DNA of 64,000 bases from Akkermansiaceae bacterium UBA2381 (GTDB lineage Bacteria; Verrucomicrobiota; Verrucomicrobiia; Verrucomicrobiales; DEV007). A program made the position numbers and the translations under genes. A model generated the notes under the pieces. It had not been told where the DNA came from. It worked only from the letters and a program-made list of their open reading frames with translations, and ran no database searches. The stretch covers positions 192,289-256,288 of the forward strand of contig DDSV01000028.1 in NCBI GenBank assembly GCA_002344215.1, read 5' to 3'. Positions 7,818 through 16,060 of the stretch are shown here, piece by piece (within the stretch, counting starts at the first letter, position 1; every line of letters begins with the position of its first letter).

Positions 7818-9329
7818 ATGTCTACTGGCCATAATTCCTTGAGCTTCTCGGGTGGATCCCTTAAGGGTCCCGGAAAATTCAGAAAAGTCGGGGCTCATCA
7901 CCATCCGGGACTCGATTGGGTGGCTCCTCTGGCAGAAGTCAACGAAATGACCTCGGCTTCTCATGAAGCCCTTCTGGTCGGGGCTGCGGACCATTATCGT
8001 CTCGGGGATCTTCTGATGCCCCATGTCATGTCACGGTTGATCAATTTTTCCCGACTTCGATGTGCCGGTCTGGTTACTGCGGATCTGACGCCGGTGGGTG
8101 GACATTCCGTGAGGAACTACGGAGAAAGCCTTCTTGAGATGAAGAGCAACCGTCTCAAGCTGGTTCATTTCGGAGGAGCCGACATCACCTTGAACCTCGT
8201 TGAAGGATATCAGGCGGCGGCGGATGAGGAGGAAGGGGAGCGGTTCGAAAGTCTGGCAATGATCAGTCGATCGGGTGAGTTGCAGAACTATATTCGCCGC
8301 CGCTCCGGCCAGTTGGACGATTTTGCCTACATGCTGGCTCCCGAAGGCGAATTTTATGGGGCGGGATTGAGTTTTCACGCCATTGGAATTCCAAATCCTG
8401 AATCTCTCAGTGAGGAGCGCAGGAAGAGATTGCTGTCGGTTTTCCGCGAAGCCCAGTTTGTCGGCGTCCGTGACGAGAACGGGGCGAATTTTCTTGAGAG
8501 TAACGGAATCTCCATTGAGCGCATGCCCTGCGGATTGAGCGTCCTTCCCCAGGTCTGTGCGCGCCAGCTTCGTGACGTCCGCGATCGCAATTCTCTAGAG
8601 GCAATCCGGAATCGCTTTCCCAATGGCTGGATCGCGGTGGAGATCAGCGAGATCCGTCCGGAGGATACTGAGCGGGCGAAAGAGGCTCTGCTGGAGGTGA
8701 GTGAAAGTCATAATCTTGGCCTTGTCTTCTTTGAGGCAAACAAGGTGCTTTCGGAGAATCGTTCGAAAAGACTGCGTAACTGGGTTGAATCATTCCCGGA
8801 ATGGGAGGCGGCAGCATTCAGTTCGGACAATATCTGGGAGGTTGCCTCGCTCTTGCTCCACTCGCGCCTCTATTGCGGCAGTTGCCTGAGTTCCCGTGTC
8901 ATTTGCATGTCCGGAGGGATCGCTAGAATCAACTTCCCGGTAGGTTCCGCTGCGGCGCGAAGCTACTGCGAGCTGTGGGAACATGACAGTGTCGCCATTG
9001 AGTTTGATGATGAGGAGAACTGGGCGGAAGCGCTGGACGAGGCGCTGGAGGTTGATCTTTCGATCTTGCAGAAGCACGCCTCGTGGCTGCACCTTAGATA
9101 CCAGGAATCAATCGCCCGATTCTGCCGTGACACCGGGATGAGCCCCCGCCTTGTTCCCGACCGTAACGAAACGATTCATGCCCGAACTTCAGGTTTGGTC
9201 CATCACTTGCACGACGAGTGGCTGAGCGACCCGGAGAGCACCCGCCTCTTACGCCGCCTGAATCGAAAATTCGGACGGACACCGGAAATCGCGGAACGGG
9301 GTTCCATCGGCCGGCCCGCTCACCTTTAG
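7818..9329 (+). CDS. Polysaccharide pyruvyl transferase-like protein
   Basis: A 503-residue soluble protein with the outline of the PS_pyruv_trans family (CsaB, WcaK), GT-B-like enzymes that add ketal-pyruvate to surface polysaccharides. Visible parts are VGAADHYRLGDLL (54-66), VHFGGADI (116-123), the conserved FVGVRDENGANFLESNGI block (214-231, the family's R-D-x-S-x2-L segment), and a C-terminal region (about 335-370) where AHSRLYC-like LLLHSRLYCGSCLSSRVI matches the family's substrate-binding His segment. The C-terminal 100 residues are unrecognised. It stands alone behind an AT-rich promoter. Confidence 0.65.
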   Translation: MSTGHNSLSFSGGSLKGPGKFRKVGAHHHPGLDWVAPLAEVNEMTSASHEALLVGAADHYRLGDLLMPHVMSRLINFSRLRCAGLVTADLTPVGGHSVRNYGESLLEMKSNRLKLVHFGGADITLNLVEGYQAAADEEEGERFESLAMISRSGELQNYIRRRSGQLDDFAYMLAPEGEFYGAGLSFHAIGIPNPESLSEERRKRLLSVFREAQFVGVRDENGANFLESNGISIERMPCGLSVLPQVCARQLRDVRDRNSLEAIRNRFPNGWIAVEISEIRPEDTERAKEALLEVSESHNLGLVFFEANKVLSENRSKRLRNWVESFPEWEAAAFSSDNIWEVASLLLHSRLYCGSCLSSRVICMSGGIARINFPVGSAAARSYCELWEHDSVAIEFDDEENWAEALDEALEVDLSILQKHASWLHLRYQESIARFCRDTGMSPRLVPDRNETIHARTSGLVHHLHDEWLSDPESTRLLRRLNRKFGRTPEIAERGSIGRPAHL

Positions 9330-9536
9330 GAGATGTCTCCGTGGTCGTGAAAAACCGGCTGCCTGCGCTTCAGCTTGGAATCATCCGGGTTTCGGCGGTT
9401 TAGCCCCGTTGATTCAACGACAGTCCGGGTCCCATCGGGGGCGACGTGCTCCCCGTTTCCCCGGCTGAGTCCGCCCTTGCTCATCGCCGGTCAGGACCTA
9501 TTCTTTAAGAGACACTTCCAAGCCGGATCAAGTTGA

Positions 9537-10910
9537 TTGACCCACGTGCGAGTTCCGGCGCGGAAGAGGCTACAGGAAAGCCGTGAGTCGATCATTAAGG
9601 AAATGCGACGATATCTGTTAACCTCACTGACGATCGGTGGATCGGTAGCTCTGTTGGTCCTGAGTCTGTATTTGGCCGGCGGATTCGCTCCGATGCTGAC
9701 CCGGATAACCGGTGCCTACGTGAACTGGGGGTTGATCGCCGCGGATGGCGTTGAGAGAGTCAAGTGGCTTGAGATCCTCACCCTCGTTTCGGTTTCATTC
9801 GGGGTAGCCTGGGGAGTGATCGATGTTTCCCGTCTTCCGCAAAAGATCCTCATCGTTGTTTCAATCGCTCTGGTCACGCTTGTTCTTTCTCCGACCATTG
9901 CCCTCTATGGACGGATTTTTGATCCGTTTGCGCCACTCACGGCGGTGTTACTTTCTGCTGTGGCTGCTTTCGTTTACTCGCGTACGGAAAAAGGTAAGCG
10001 AAAGCGGATTCTTGAGGATGTGCTCGGGGCGCGGGTTTCCCAGCGAACGTTTGACGAGCTTCTCCAGGCACCGACCCTACCCGAGTTTCAGGGAATGGTG
10101 AGAGAGGTTTCCATTTTGACCTGCCGGTTTTTCAATCATGCCGAATTGCAGGAAAAGCTCGACCCGGCTGAGTTGCTGAAGATGAGCAATCTCTTTATAC
10201 GGAGTGCGTCGACTTTCCTTATTTCCAAGGGTGCCTATCTGGATGAATCCAGCCCCGAACTCGTCAGGGCGTCTTTCGGAATGCTGGGAAAGGCCGGCGA
10301 TCATGCGGAACAGGCCTGCCGTGCGGCGATTGAATTAAGGGCCAGGTTGCGCAACCTCAGTCAGGAGTGTGAATCACGATGGTTTTTACCGCTGCACTTC
10401 GGCGTGGGAATCTGTTCCGGTCCCGTGACCGTTGGTGTGTACGGGCCTCCCCGGGATTCTTTCTTCAGTGGCATCGGCGTTGAGACCGATTTTTCGAGAA
10501 GACTCGCTCATGCGAACGTGAGATACGGGTCGGACCTGCTCATCGGGCCGGCGACTTATCGCCTCGTTCATGAGAGTTTTGAGGTAAGGCCAATGGAGAT
10601 GTTTTATGACCCTGCTTCAAACTCAATGACTGAGATTTATCAGCTCCTCGCCCGGAAGGAGGGGTTCACCGATGAGGACAGGGGCAGGCGTGATTTGTTC
10701 TGGCAGGGGATGATTTTGATGCGGGAGAGGAATTTTGAGGGCGCCCTGGACTGCTTCAGTCGTTCCCGCCCCCCGGGGGCCGATGATCCACCGGTGGCCT
10801 TTTACATCGGAAGAGCCCAGGAGGGAGTGGCAGAGCCTGAATCCCGGGGGAGTCGTCTCACCAGAGAATTTACTGAAGACGGACACGCCAGGTTGATCTC
10901 GATGTTATAA
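9537..10910 (+). CDS. Membrane-anchored degenerate class III nucleotide cyclase homologue
   Basis: A 457-residue protein with about four N-terminal membrane helices (roughly 26-47, 76-95, 104-123, 130-147). A cyclase homology domain follows (about 180-375), showing FGVGICSGPVTVGVYGP, a segment around YGSDLLIGPATYRLV, and TEIYQLLARKEG at its end. The two metal-binding Asp of active cyclases appear to be lost: the first strand reads SILTCRFFNH and the second ESSPELVRASFG. A short TPR-like tail follows (about 390-440). It is probably a pseudo-cyclase sensor, although CHASE2-type relatives are active elsewhere. The TTG start at 9537 is uncertain; an ATG at 9603 is a good alternative. recR begins 19 bases downstream. 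Confidence 0.72.
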   Translation: MTHVRVPARKRLQESRESIIKEMRRYLLTSLTIGGSVALLVLSLYLAGGFAPMLTRITGAYVNWGLIAADGVERVKWLEILTLVSVSFGVAWGVIDVSRLPQKILIVVSIALVTLVLSPTIALYGRIFDPFAPLTAVLLSAVAAFVYSRTEKGKRKRILEDVLGARVSQRTFDELLQAPTLPEFQGMVREVSILTCRFFNHAELQEKLDPAELLKMSNLFIRSASTFLISKGAYLDESSPELVRASFGMLGKAGDHAEQACRAAIELRARLRNLSQECESRWFLPLHFGVGICSGPVTVGVYGPPRDSFFSGIGVETDFSRRLAHANVRYGSDLLIGPATYRLVHESFEVRPMEMFYDPASNSMTEIYQLLARKEGFTDEDRGRRDLFWQGMILMRERNFEGALDCFSRSRPPGADDPPVAFYIGRAQEGVAEPESRGSRLTREFTEDGHARLISML

Positions 10911-10929
10911 CCCTCGTATCTTTTCAATC

Positions 10930-11541
10930 ATGGCCCAGGTAGACTATCCCGAACCGGTTAAGGTATTAATCGCCCATCTCAAGCAATTGCCGGGAATTGG
11001 CCCCAAAAGCGCCGAACGCATTGCGGTGTGGCTCATGCAGCAGGGCACCGAAGTGACGGGGCAGTTTTCTCAGGCTTTGGGACGGGCGGGAGACCTCGTG
11101 ATTGAATGCGGGACCTGCGGATTCTTTTCGACCCTCGAGCGGGGGTGTTCCGTTTGCGACGGGCACCAGCGGGACTCAAGTCTCCTTTGTATCGTGGAAC
11201 AGCCCACAGACATTCTTCCACTTGAACGCTCCGGGGCATTCCGCGGCCATTACCACTCTCTACGCGGCCGAATCTCTCCCCTGGATAATATCGGGCCGGA
11301 GGATCTCAGAGTAAGAGAACTGATTTTGCGGCTCGAGGGCGGGGGGTTTTCGGAAGTGATTCTTGCTCTCAGCTCAGACGTGGAAGGTGAGGCCACTTCC
11401 AATTATCTGGTGGAAGTGCTAGCGGTGTTCCCGGAGTTGAGGGTTTCGCGACTTGCGCAGGGACTGCCGGCCGGGGGAGGCCTCAACAGCGCCGACGAAC
11501 TGACCCTGCTTCGGGCGCTGCAGGGGCGCGTTGGAGTCTAA
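10930..11541 (+). CDS. recR: Recombination mediator protein RecR
   Basis: A 203-residue protein of normal RecR length. It has a helix-hairpin-helix (LPGIGPKSAERIA, 20-32), a four-cysteine zinc finger (Cys60, 63, 73, 76), a Toprim domain (LCIVEQPTD from 86, then SSDVEGEAT), and the C-terminal ARLAQGLPAGGGL-type Walker-like segment. RecR works with RecO and RecF to load RecA on gapped DNA. dnaX and the YbaB gene, frequent neighbours in other bacteria, are not next to it here. Confidence 0.97.
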   Translation: MAQVDYPEPVKVLIAHLKQLPGIGPKSAERIAVWLMQQGTEVTGQFSQALGRAGDLVIECGTCGFFSTLERGCSVCDGHQRDSSLLCIVEQPTDILPLERSGAFRGHYHSLRGRISPLDNIGPEDLRVRELILRLEGGGFSEVILALSSDVEGEATSNYLVEVLAVFPELRVSRLAQGLPAGGGLNSADELTLLRALQGRVGV

Positions 11542-11575
11542 GTCGGCCGGGAGGCAGGCCCCCCGGGGCAGGAGA

Positions 11576-12478
11576 TCATTGCCGGGTGGCCGAATTTTCC
11601 GCAAAACACGGAGTGATCTTCAACTCGGTTTCTGAAAAACCGCGAAGCACTTTAAGCTGAGCTTCTTCCCCGGCAGGCAGATCGGAAATGGTTTCGACCA
11701 GATCATGGAGAGACTCAATTTCAGACCCGTTGACGGATAGAATGACATCCCCGCTCAATACCCCGGCGGTCTCAGCGGGGGACTCCGGCTTGACATCGAG
11801 GACCTCGGGGGTTGAGCAATGATTGTCAAAAATGAGCCCCACCCAGACAGGGCCGGACTTCTTGAATCGCTTCACTTCTTCAATCAATTTGTGAATGCGT
11901 GATGCGGGGATGGCGAAAGCATCGCTGGCAGTATCGGGCTCCTGACCGATCAATAAACCCACAAGCGCTCCTTCACCGCAGATCAAAGGGGTTCCCGTTG
12001 CACAAAAATGCTCGGGATCGGACACTCTGACCCGAAGAAGGGGCATCGGAAGTTGCTCGCCCCTCAGAGACCAATCCTTCCCGGCCAAAGCGGTCAGGCA
12101 GGCGGAGCGATTGCTCAGGCATTCAAGCTTCTGGCCTGCCTTGAGTTCAACAGAGTCTGAAACGGTGAAAACCCGGACTTGGGCGAATTCAGCATCAGTT
12201 TCGAGCAGGCAAAGACGCTGCGAGACGTCGGCAAAAAGTATTTTGGCTTCGGTCTTCTGATTATCGTTCTCCAGGGTCGCTTTTCCCAACCCTTCGAGCT
12301 CAACCAGGTCAGGAACGACGGTAATGTACCATCCCGGTTGTTCGACAGGTACTCCAGGGCTCTTTTTTCCGTCAGGCCAGACGACCGTGAAGGTGGAGGG
12401 GCAGGGATCCCCGGCAGAAAGTGAAACAGCAAGGGCGAGCGAGCCCAGGGCTGCGATAATCGGGAGTCGGAAGATCAT
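11576..12478 (-). CDS. Exported trypsin-like pseudoprotease with PDZ domain
   Basis: A 300-residue protein with a signal peptide (LPIIAALGSLALAVSLSA), a DegP/DegS-like beta-barrel region (about 30-195) and one PDZ domain (about 205-290; SPAETAGVLSGDVILSVNG). The catalytic triad is missing: there is no TNxHV, the Asp strand reads DVSQRLCLLETD, and the serine loop reads CATGTPLIC instead of GNSGGP. It should therefore bind rather than cleave. The upstream gene overlaps or abuts it; a TTG at 12496 overlaps that stop codon, but the ATG at 12478 gives the best signal peptide. Context (sigma factor, membrane protein) suggests an envelope sensor. Confidence 0.75.
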   Translation of the reverse strand: MIFRLPIIAALGSLALAVSLSAGDPCPSTFTVVWPDGKKSPGVPVEQPGWYITVVPDLVELEGLGKATLENDNQKTEAKILFADVSQRLCLLETDAEFAQVRVFTVSDSVELKAGQKLECLSNRSACLTALAGKDWSLRGEQLPMPLLRVRVSDPEHFCATGTPLICGEGALVGLLIGQEPDTASDAFAIPASRIHKLIEEVKRFKKSGPVWVGLIFDNHCSTPEVLDVKPESPAETAGVLSGDVILSVNGSEIESLHDLVETISDLPAGEEAQLKVLRGFSETELKITPCFAENSATRQ

Positions 12479-12492
12479 GCTGAAACGCGAAA

Positions 12493-12966
12493 TCAAAGTT
12501 CCCTCAGGGTGCCTCGAACTCCCACCGGGAGGATCCCCTGAACTCCGGAAAGAGCACTGGCAGACGTACCGGGGACCCGATTACTGGTGCGCGGAAGTTG
12601 AAGACTGATGGCTTCATTTTCTTCAGGCGTGGAAGTCGATTCGTTCAACGGGCTCGCGGGGGAGGGCGAACTTGCGAGCGTCGGGGCTCCGGATTTGCCT
12701 AATTCCGGGCTTGGTCCGGCAAAATAGAAAAATCCCGCGGAAACCAGAGCGGCAGCGGCTCCGGCGGGGATCAGCCATCGGTTTCCGTTGTATTCGCTGA
12801 ACCACATCGAGAAACGCTCAACGAGAAGGCCCCTCGCCGAGCGATGAAGGAGTTCAGCCCGCTGCCGGTCTTTGAACTCTTCCAGAAATTTCTGAAAATA
12901 TTCCTCGCCCGGGGATTCGTATCGTTTCAGGCGCAGCAATCGTTGAATTTCGTCGGAATCATTCAT
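12493..12966 (-). CDS. Single-pass membrane protein, probable anti-sigma partner
   Basis: A 157-residue protein with a charged helical cytoplasmic part (1-62), one membrane helix (64-83, WLIPAGAAAALVSAGFFYF) and a Ser/Pro/Thr-rich outer part. The N-terminus (DEIQRLLRLKRYESPGEEYF) is a type often found beside ECF sigma genes in Verrucomicrobia. There is no zinc-binding ZAS motif. The position directly after an ECF sigma gene and before a PDZ protein supports an anti-sigma or sensor-transducer role, but this is inference. The ATG at 12966 follows a GTG. Confidence 0.6.
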   Translation of the reverse strand: MNDSDEIQRLLRLKRYESPGEEYFQKFLEEFKDRQRAELLHRSARGLLVERFSMWFSEYNGNRWLIPAGAAAALVSAGFFYFAGPSPELGKSGAPTLASSPSPASPLNESTSTPEENEAISLQLPRTSNRVPGTSASALSGVQGILPVGVRGTLREL

Positions 12967-13043
12967 CACCTACTTCGGGAACGGAATACTAATTAAGGGT
13001 TGCTTCTGGATTTTTCAATCACAGATCAAAACGCAATCCCTCC

Positions 13044-13763
13044 CTACTTCCTGAAGTCTTCGAGAAAAGATTGCAACTGCCTGTGAGCGTAGAAGAGCCG
13101 TGATCTCACGGTACCCTCGGAAACTCCAAGAATACGGGCGATTTCCGCGTGAGGCATCCCCTGGATGTCAAACATGGTCACCACTGCTCGATGGTCTACA
13201 GACAACTGCTGCATGGCCATGTTCAATCTTTCCTGCAATTCTGAAATATTCGCCTCACGGACCGGGTCACTTTTCGAAGTCGCTTCGATGAAGTCGCGGT
13301 CGTTTTCAATGGACAAATCCACGTCATCAAGGCTCATCGTTCGGCGCCGGTTCCTCTTTTTGAGGAAATTGAGCGTCATGTTCGTCGCAATCGAATAGAT
13401 CCACGTATAAAACGAGGATTTTCCCCGGAAGCGTCTCAGGGCCCGATACGATTTGGCGAACACGTCCTGGAGGATGTCGTTGGTGTCCTCTCGATTTGAG
13501 GTCATGTGATAAACGAGCCCGTAAAGTCGAGGGGTGTATTTCTCGACCAGTTCGTCAAAGGCGCGGGTATCACCGGTTCTCGCCCGCTCCACCAGATCCA
13601 GATCCGGGTCCGGCTTCTGCATGGTTTTTCTGTCGCTCATCAACGAATTTTCACGGCCGGTTCCGCCCGGGGAATCGGCAAAGGCGCCGGGTGAAAGGGG
13701 GGTGGTGGACGGGGGGTCCGCCAGCAGAGAGGAACCGGTCGATCCCCCGTTGGATGGGTTCAT
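13044..13763 (-). CDS. ECF-type RNA polymerase sigma factor
   Basis: A 239-residue protein with a proline/serine-rich N-terminal extension (1 to about 50). Sigma region 2 follows (about 56-142; DILQDVFAKSYRALRRF, then SSFYTWIYSIATNMTLNFLKKRNRR) and region 4 (about 172-232; MPHAEIARILGVSEGTVRSR). The start ATG overlaps the stop codon of the thioredoxin gene (ATGA), implying translational coupling. A later ATG at 13640 would remove the extension. The next gene encodes a membrane protein that may hold it inactive. Confidence 0.9.
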   Translation of the reverse strand: MNPSNGGSTGSSLLADPPSTTPLSPGAFADSPGGTGRENSLMSDRKTMQKPDPDLDLVERARTGDTRAFDELVEKYTPRLYGLVYHMTSNREDTNDILQDVFAKSYRALRRFRGKSSFYTWIYSIATNMTLNFLKKRNRRRTMSLDDVDLSIENDRDFIEATSKSDPVREANISELQERLNMAMQQLSVDHRAVVTMFDIQGMPHAEIARILGVSEGTVRSRLFYAHRQLQSFLEDFRK

Positions 13764-14275
13764 GATGGGTTTTTCTCTTTCCATTTCTTCAAAGCCGTTT
13801 CCGGAGACAACATGACATCCTCGCGGCCATTCGGGGTGACCAGAGATCCATCGGGTGCGAGAATGACGAGGGCCGGGATTCCCTTCACCCCGAACTGCAG
13901 GGCCAGTGAATCCACCTCCTTGGTGTTGGCTCCGGGAATCGTGAGCCATTTCATCTCCATTTCTTTGATGTATTTCTTCTTCTCGCCCTTGGATTTGTCC
14001 ATGCTTACAAAGACAATCTCAAAGTCCTTGTCGGCGTTTTCATTCCGGAACTTCACCAGACTGGGAGTAAAGGCACGGCAGGGCGGGCACCAGTGGGCCG
14101 AGAAATAGAGGCCGACGTGTTTGCCTTTGAGGGTCGCCGGGTCAACTTCGTTGCCCTCGGCATCGTGAAGAACGGCGGGAAGGATATTGGTCGCGAGAGC
14201 CTCTTCGGAAAAAACGAGGGTGGGGGTGATAAATCCAAGAAGGATGAGAGCAGCGGGAAGCAATTTTTTAGTCAT
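13760..14275 (-). CDS. Exported thioredoxin-fold (nucleoredoxin-like) protein
   Basis: A 171-residue protein with a signal peptide (about 1-23) and a thioredoxin-like domain whose active site is WCPPC (Cys63, Cys66). The FVSMDKSKGEKKKYI and GIPALVILAPDG segments are typical of TryX/nucleoredoxin-type thiol oxidoreductases, which act outside the cytoplasm on disulphides. It is the first gene of a four-gene minus-strand group and overlaps the sigma gene by four bases, so redox state and sigma activity may be linked. Confidence 0.87.
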   Translation of the reverse strand: MTKKLLPAALILLGFITPTLVFSEEALATNILPAVLHDAEGNEVDPATLKGKHVGLYFSAHWCPPCRAFTPSLVKFRNENADKDFEIVFVSMDKSKGEKKKYIKEMEMKWLTIPGANTKEVDSLALQFGVKGIPALVILAPDGSLVTPNGREDVMLSPETALKKWKEKNPS

Positions 14276-14489
14276 GACAGCGGGTCGTTCACGGGTTTAG
14301 ACGAACAAAGGTGTGTCTTCTTGCATTCGTTACGCAGAATGAGGCGGGAATCTTAGCGATTTCGAAGTTCCTTCAGGTTTGGGGGATTTTGGGTCGGGTT
14401 CCGGAGAAGGGGGACGGGACGACAAAAGAACGTGTTGAAGTGATGGTAAGAGGGTTGATTCCGGTGCGGGAAAATGGCAAGAATTTGTC

Positions 14490-15452
14490 ATGTCTAACTC
14501 ATCCTCTTCGCCTGTTCCTGATCGCCGCAAATTCCTGACCGCAAGCGGTGCAGCCCTTGGCGGAATTGCGGGAGGGCTGGCAACCACGGGCGGGGAAGTG
14601 AAGGCGGCGGAGGATGCAAAACGTTTCAAAATGTGCCTGAACATGTCTACGATTCGCGGCCAGGAACTGGACGCGGCGGAGGAGATTGAGATTGCCGGGA
14701 AGGCAGGCTATGACTCGATCGAGCCATGGTTCAGGCGCCTGAATGAGTATGTCTCCAAGGGTGGTTCACTCGATGATTTGAAGAAGCGCATCGACGATCA
14801 TGGCTTGACGGTTGAGAGCGCGATAGGATTTGCCAAGTGGATCGTCAATGATCCGGTCGAGAGAGCCGCGGGACTGGAGGAAGCGAAGCGCGATATGGAC
14901 ATGATCGCCCGTCTGGGCGGAACCCGAATTGCGGCTCCCCCCGCCGGAGTTCCCGGTGCGGAAACCGTGTCACTCGATGATGCTGCCGAGCGCTATCGGG
15001 CGCTGCTGGAGCTTGGTGACAGTATGGGGGTTATACCCCAGGTGGAAATGTGGGGAGGGAATCCCACGATCGGCACAGTGGAGAAGGCAATTTACATTGC
15101 GATTCGGTCAGGTCATCCCAAGGCCTGCTTTCTGGGTGATGTCTACCATACCTACAAAGGGGGCTCTCCTTTTGAATCCATTCTTCTCCTCGGCCCTCAG
15201 GCAATTCAGCACTATCACATGAACGACTATCCGGCGGATCCGCCCCGGGAAACGATCAAGGATGCGGATCGTGTCTACCCGGGTGACGGGATCGCTCCCC
15301 TGACGGAGATTCTTCGAAACTTCAAAGCGGTCGGAGCCTATCCGGTTCTTTCGCTGGAGTTGTTCAATCCGGTCTACTGGGCCACGCCCGCCTTGGAATG
15401 TGCGAGTATCGGACTCGAGAAGATGAAAGCTGCGGTGGCAGCCGCTTCGTGA
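14490..15452 (+). CDS. Tat-exported sugar isomerase/epimerase-like TIM barrel
   Basis: A 320-residue protein with a Tat signal (DRRKFLTASGAALGG at 11-25). The rest is an AP-endonuclease-2-type TIM barrel as in xylose isomerase-like and hydroxypyruvate isomerase-like proteins. Likely metal ligands are Glu in GLEEAKRD, Glu in PQVEMWG, Asp/His in GDVYHTYKGG, HMNDYP and the final LSLELFNP. In Verrucomicrobia and Planctomycetes such proteins are commonly sent to the periplasm; the substrate is unknown. It is transcribed alone, away from the minus-strand sigma group. Confidence 0.85.
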   Translation: MSNSSSSPVPDRRKFLTASGAALGGIAGGLATTGGEVKAAEDAKRFKMCLNMSTIRGQELDAAEEIEIAGKAGYDSIEPWFRRLNEYVSKGGSLDDLKKRIDDHGLTVESAIGFAKWIVNDPVERAAGLEEAKRDMDMIARLGGTRIAAPPAGVPGAETVSLDDAAERYRALLELGDSMGVIPQVEMWGGNPTIGTVEKAIYIAIRSGHPKACFLGDVYHTYKGGSPFESILLLGPQAIQHYHMNDYPADPPRETIKDADRVYPGDGIAPLTEILRNFKAVGAYPVLSLELFNPVYWATPALECASIGLEKMKAAVAAAS

Positions 15453-15456
15453 CGCG

Positions 15457-16035
15457 TCAACGCACACACCGGTAAACAAAGGCCGGAGGCAGATTCCGCC
15501 AGGCGGTCGGGCTATACTCGACCGAACTGAAGTTTGCCTTCAAAAACTTTCTGAAGCGCTGCCCTGCCGGCAGGAGGAGTCCCTGCCAGTAGGCAAAAGT
15601 GGCGAATTTCCCCCCGGGCGGAAGAACCTCGAACATGGCTGCGAGAAGCTGGTCCTGAAGCTCCGGCGGGAAGGCAGCCCAGGGCAGGCCGCAAATCACG
15701 GCATCAACCCGGTCGATTCCGAGGTCGCGGCAGATAGCGGGAACCCTGCTGACGCAGTCCTCGTAGACGTCGACTTCCGGGCAACGCTGCCGGGAGATCT
15801 CAGCGAGTTGCGGATCTCGCTCCACGGCGAAAAACCGGGTGCCCTCGTGAAGTCGCGCGGCAATGGCTTCGGTGAACACTCCCGTGCCGGAGCCATATTC
15901 CACGACACATTGCAGCTTGTCCCAATCGAGCCAGTCGGTCATCAGGGCGGCAAGCTCCGGTGAACTGGGTGCGATCGCCCCGACCTGGCCGGAATTGCGG
16001 ATAAATGCACGGAGGAACTGGAGGTGGTGCGACAT
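15457..16035 (-). CDS. Class I SAM methyltransferase, phospholipid N-methyltransferase-like
   Basis: A 192-residue soluble enzyme with SAM motif I VVEYGSGTGVFTEAIA, the acidic loop FFAVERDPQ, and motif IV VDAVICGLPWAAFP. It resembles the PmtA-type phosphatidylethanolamine N-methyltransferases (start HHLQFLRAFIRNSGQVGAIA, motif ICGLPW). Ribosomal RNA adenine dimethyltransferases share parts of the pattern. The ATG at 16035 avoids a 31-base overlap with the next gene. Neighbouring lipid genes (17.2-19.5 kb) suit a phospholipid substrate. Confidence 0.75.
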   Translation of the reverse strand: MSHHLQFLRAFIRNSGQVGAIAPSSPELAALMTDWLDWDKLQCVVEYGSGTGVFTEAIAARLHEGTRFFAVERDPQLAEISRQRCPEVDVYEDCVSRVPAICRDLGIDRVDAVICGLPWAAFPPELQDQLLAAMFEVLPPGGKFATFAYWQGLLLPAGQRFRKFLKANFSSVEYSPTAWRNLPPAFVYRCVR

Positions 16036-16060
16036 GGGATGCGGGAAGAATTCCGGGGGT

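Noticed and set aside
8031..8378. Antisense open frames inside the pyruvyl transferase-like gene
   Set aside because: Antisense shadows of a gene with clear family motifs; the same applies to the many other antisense frames in the window.
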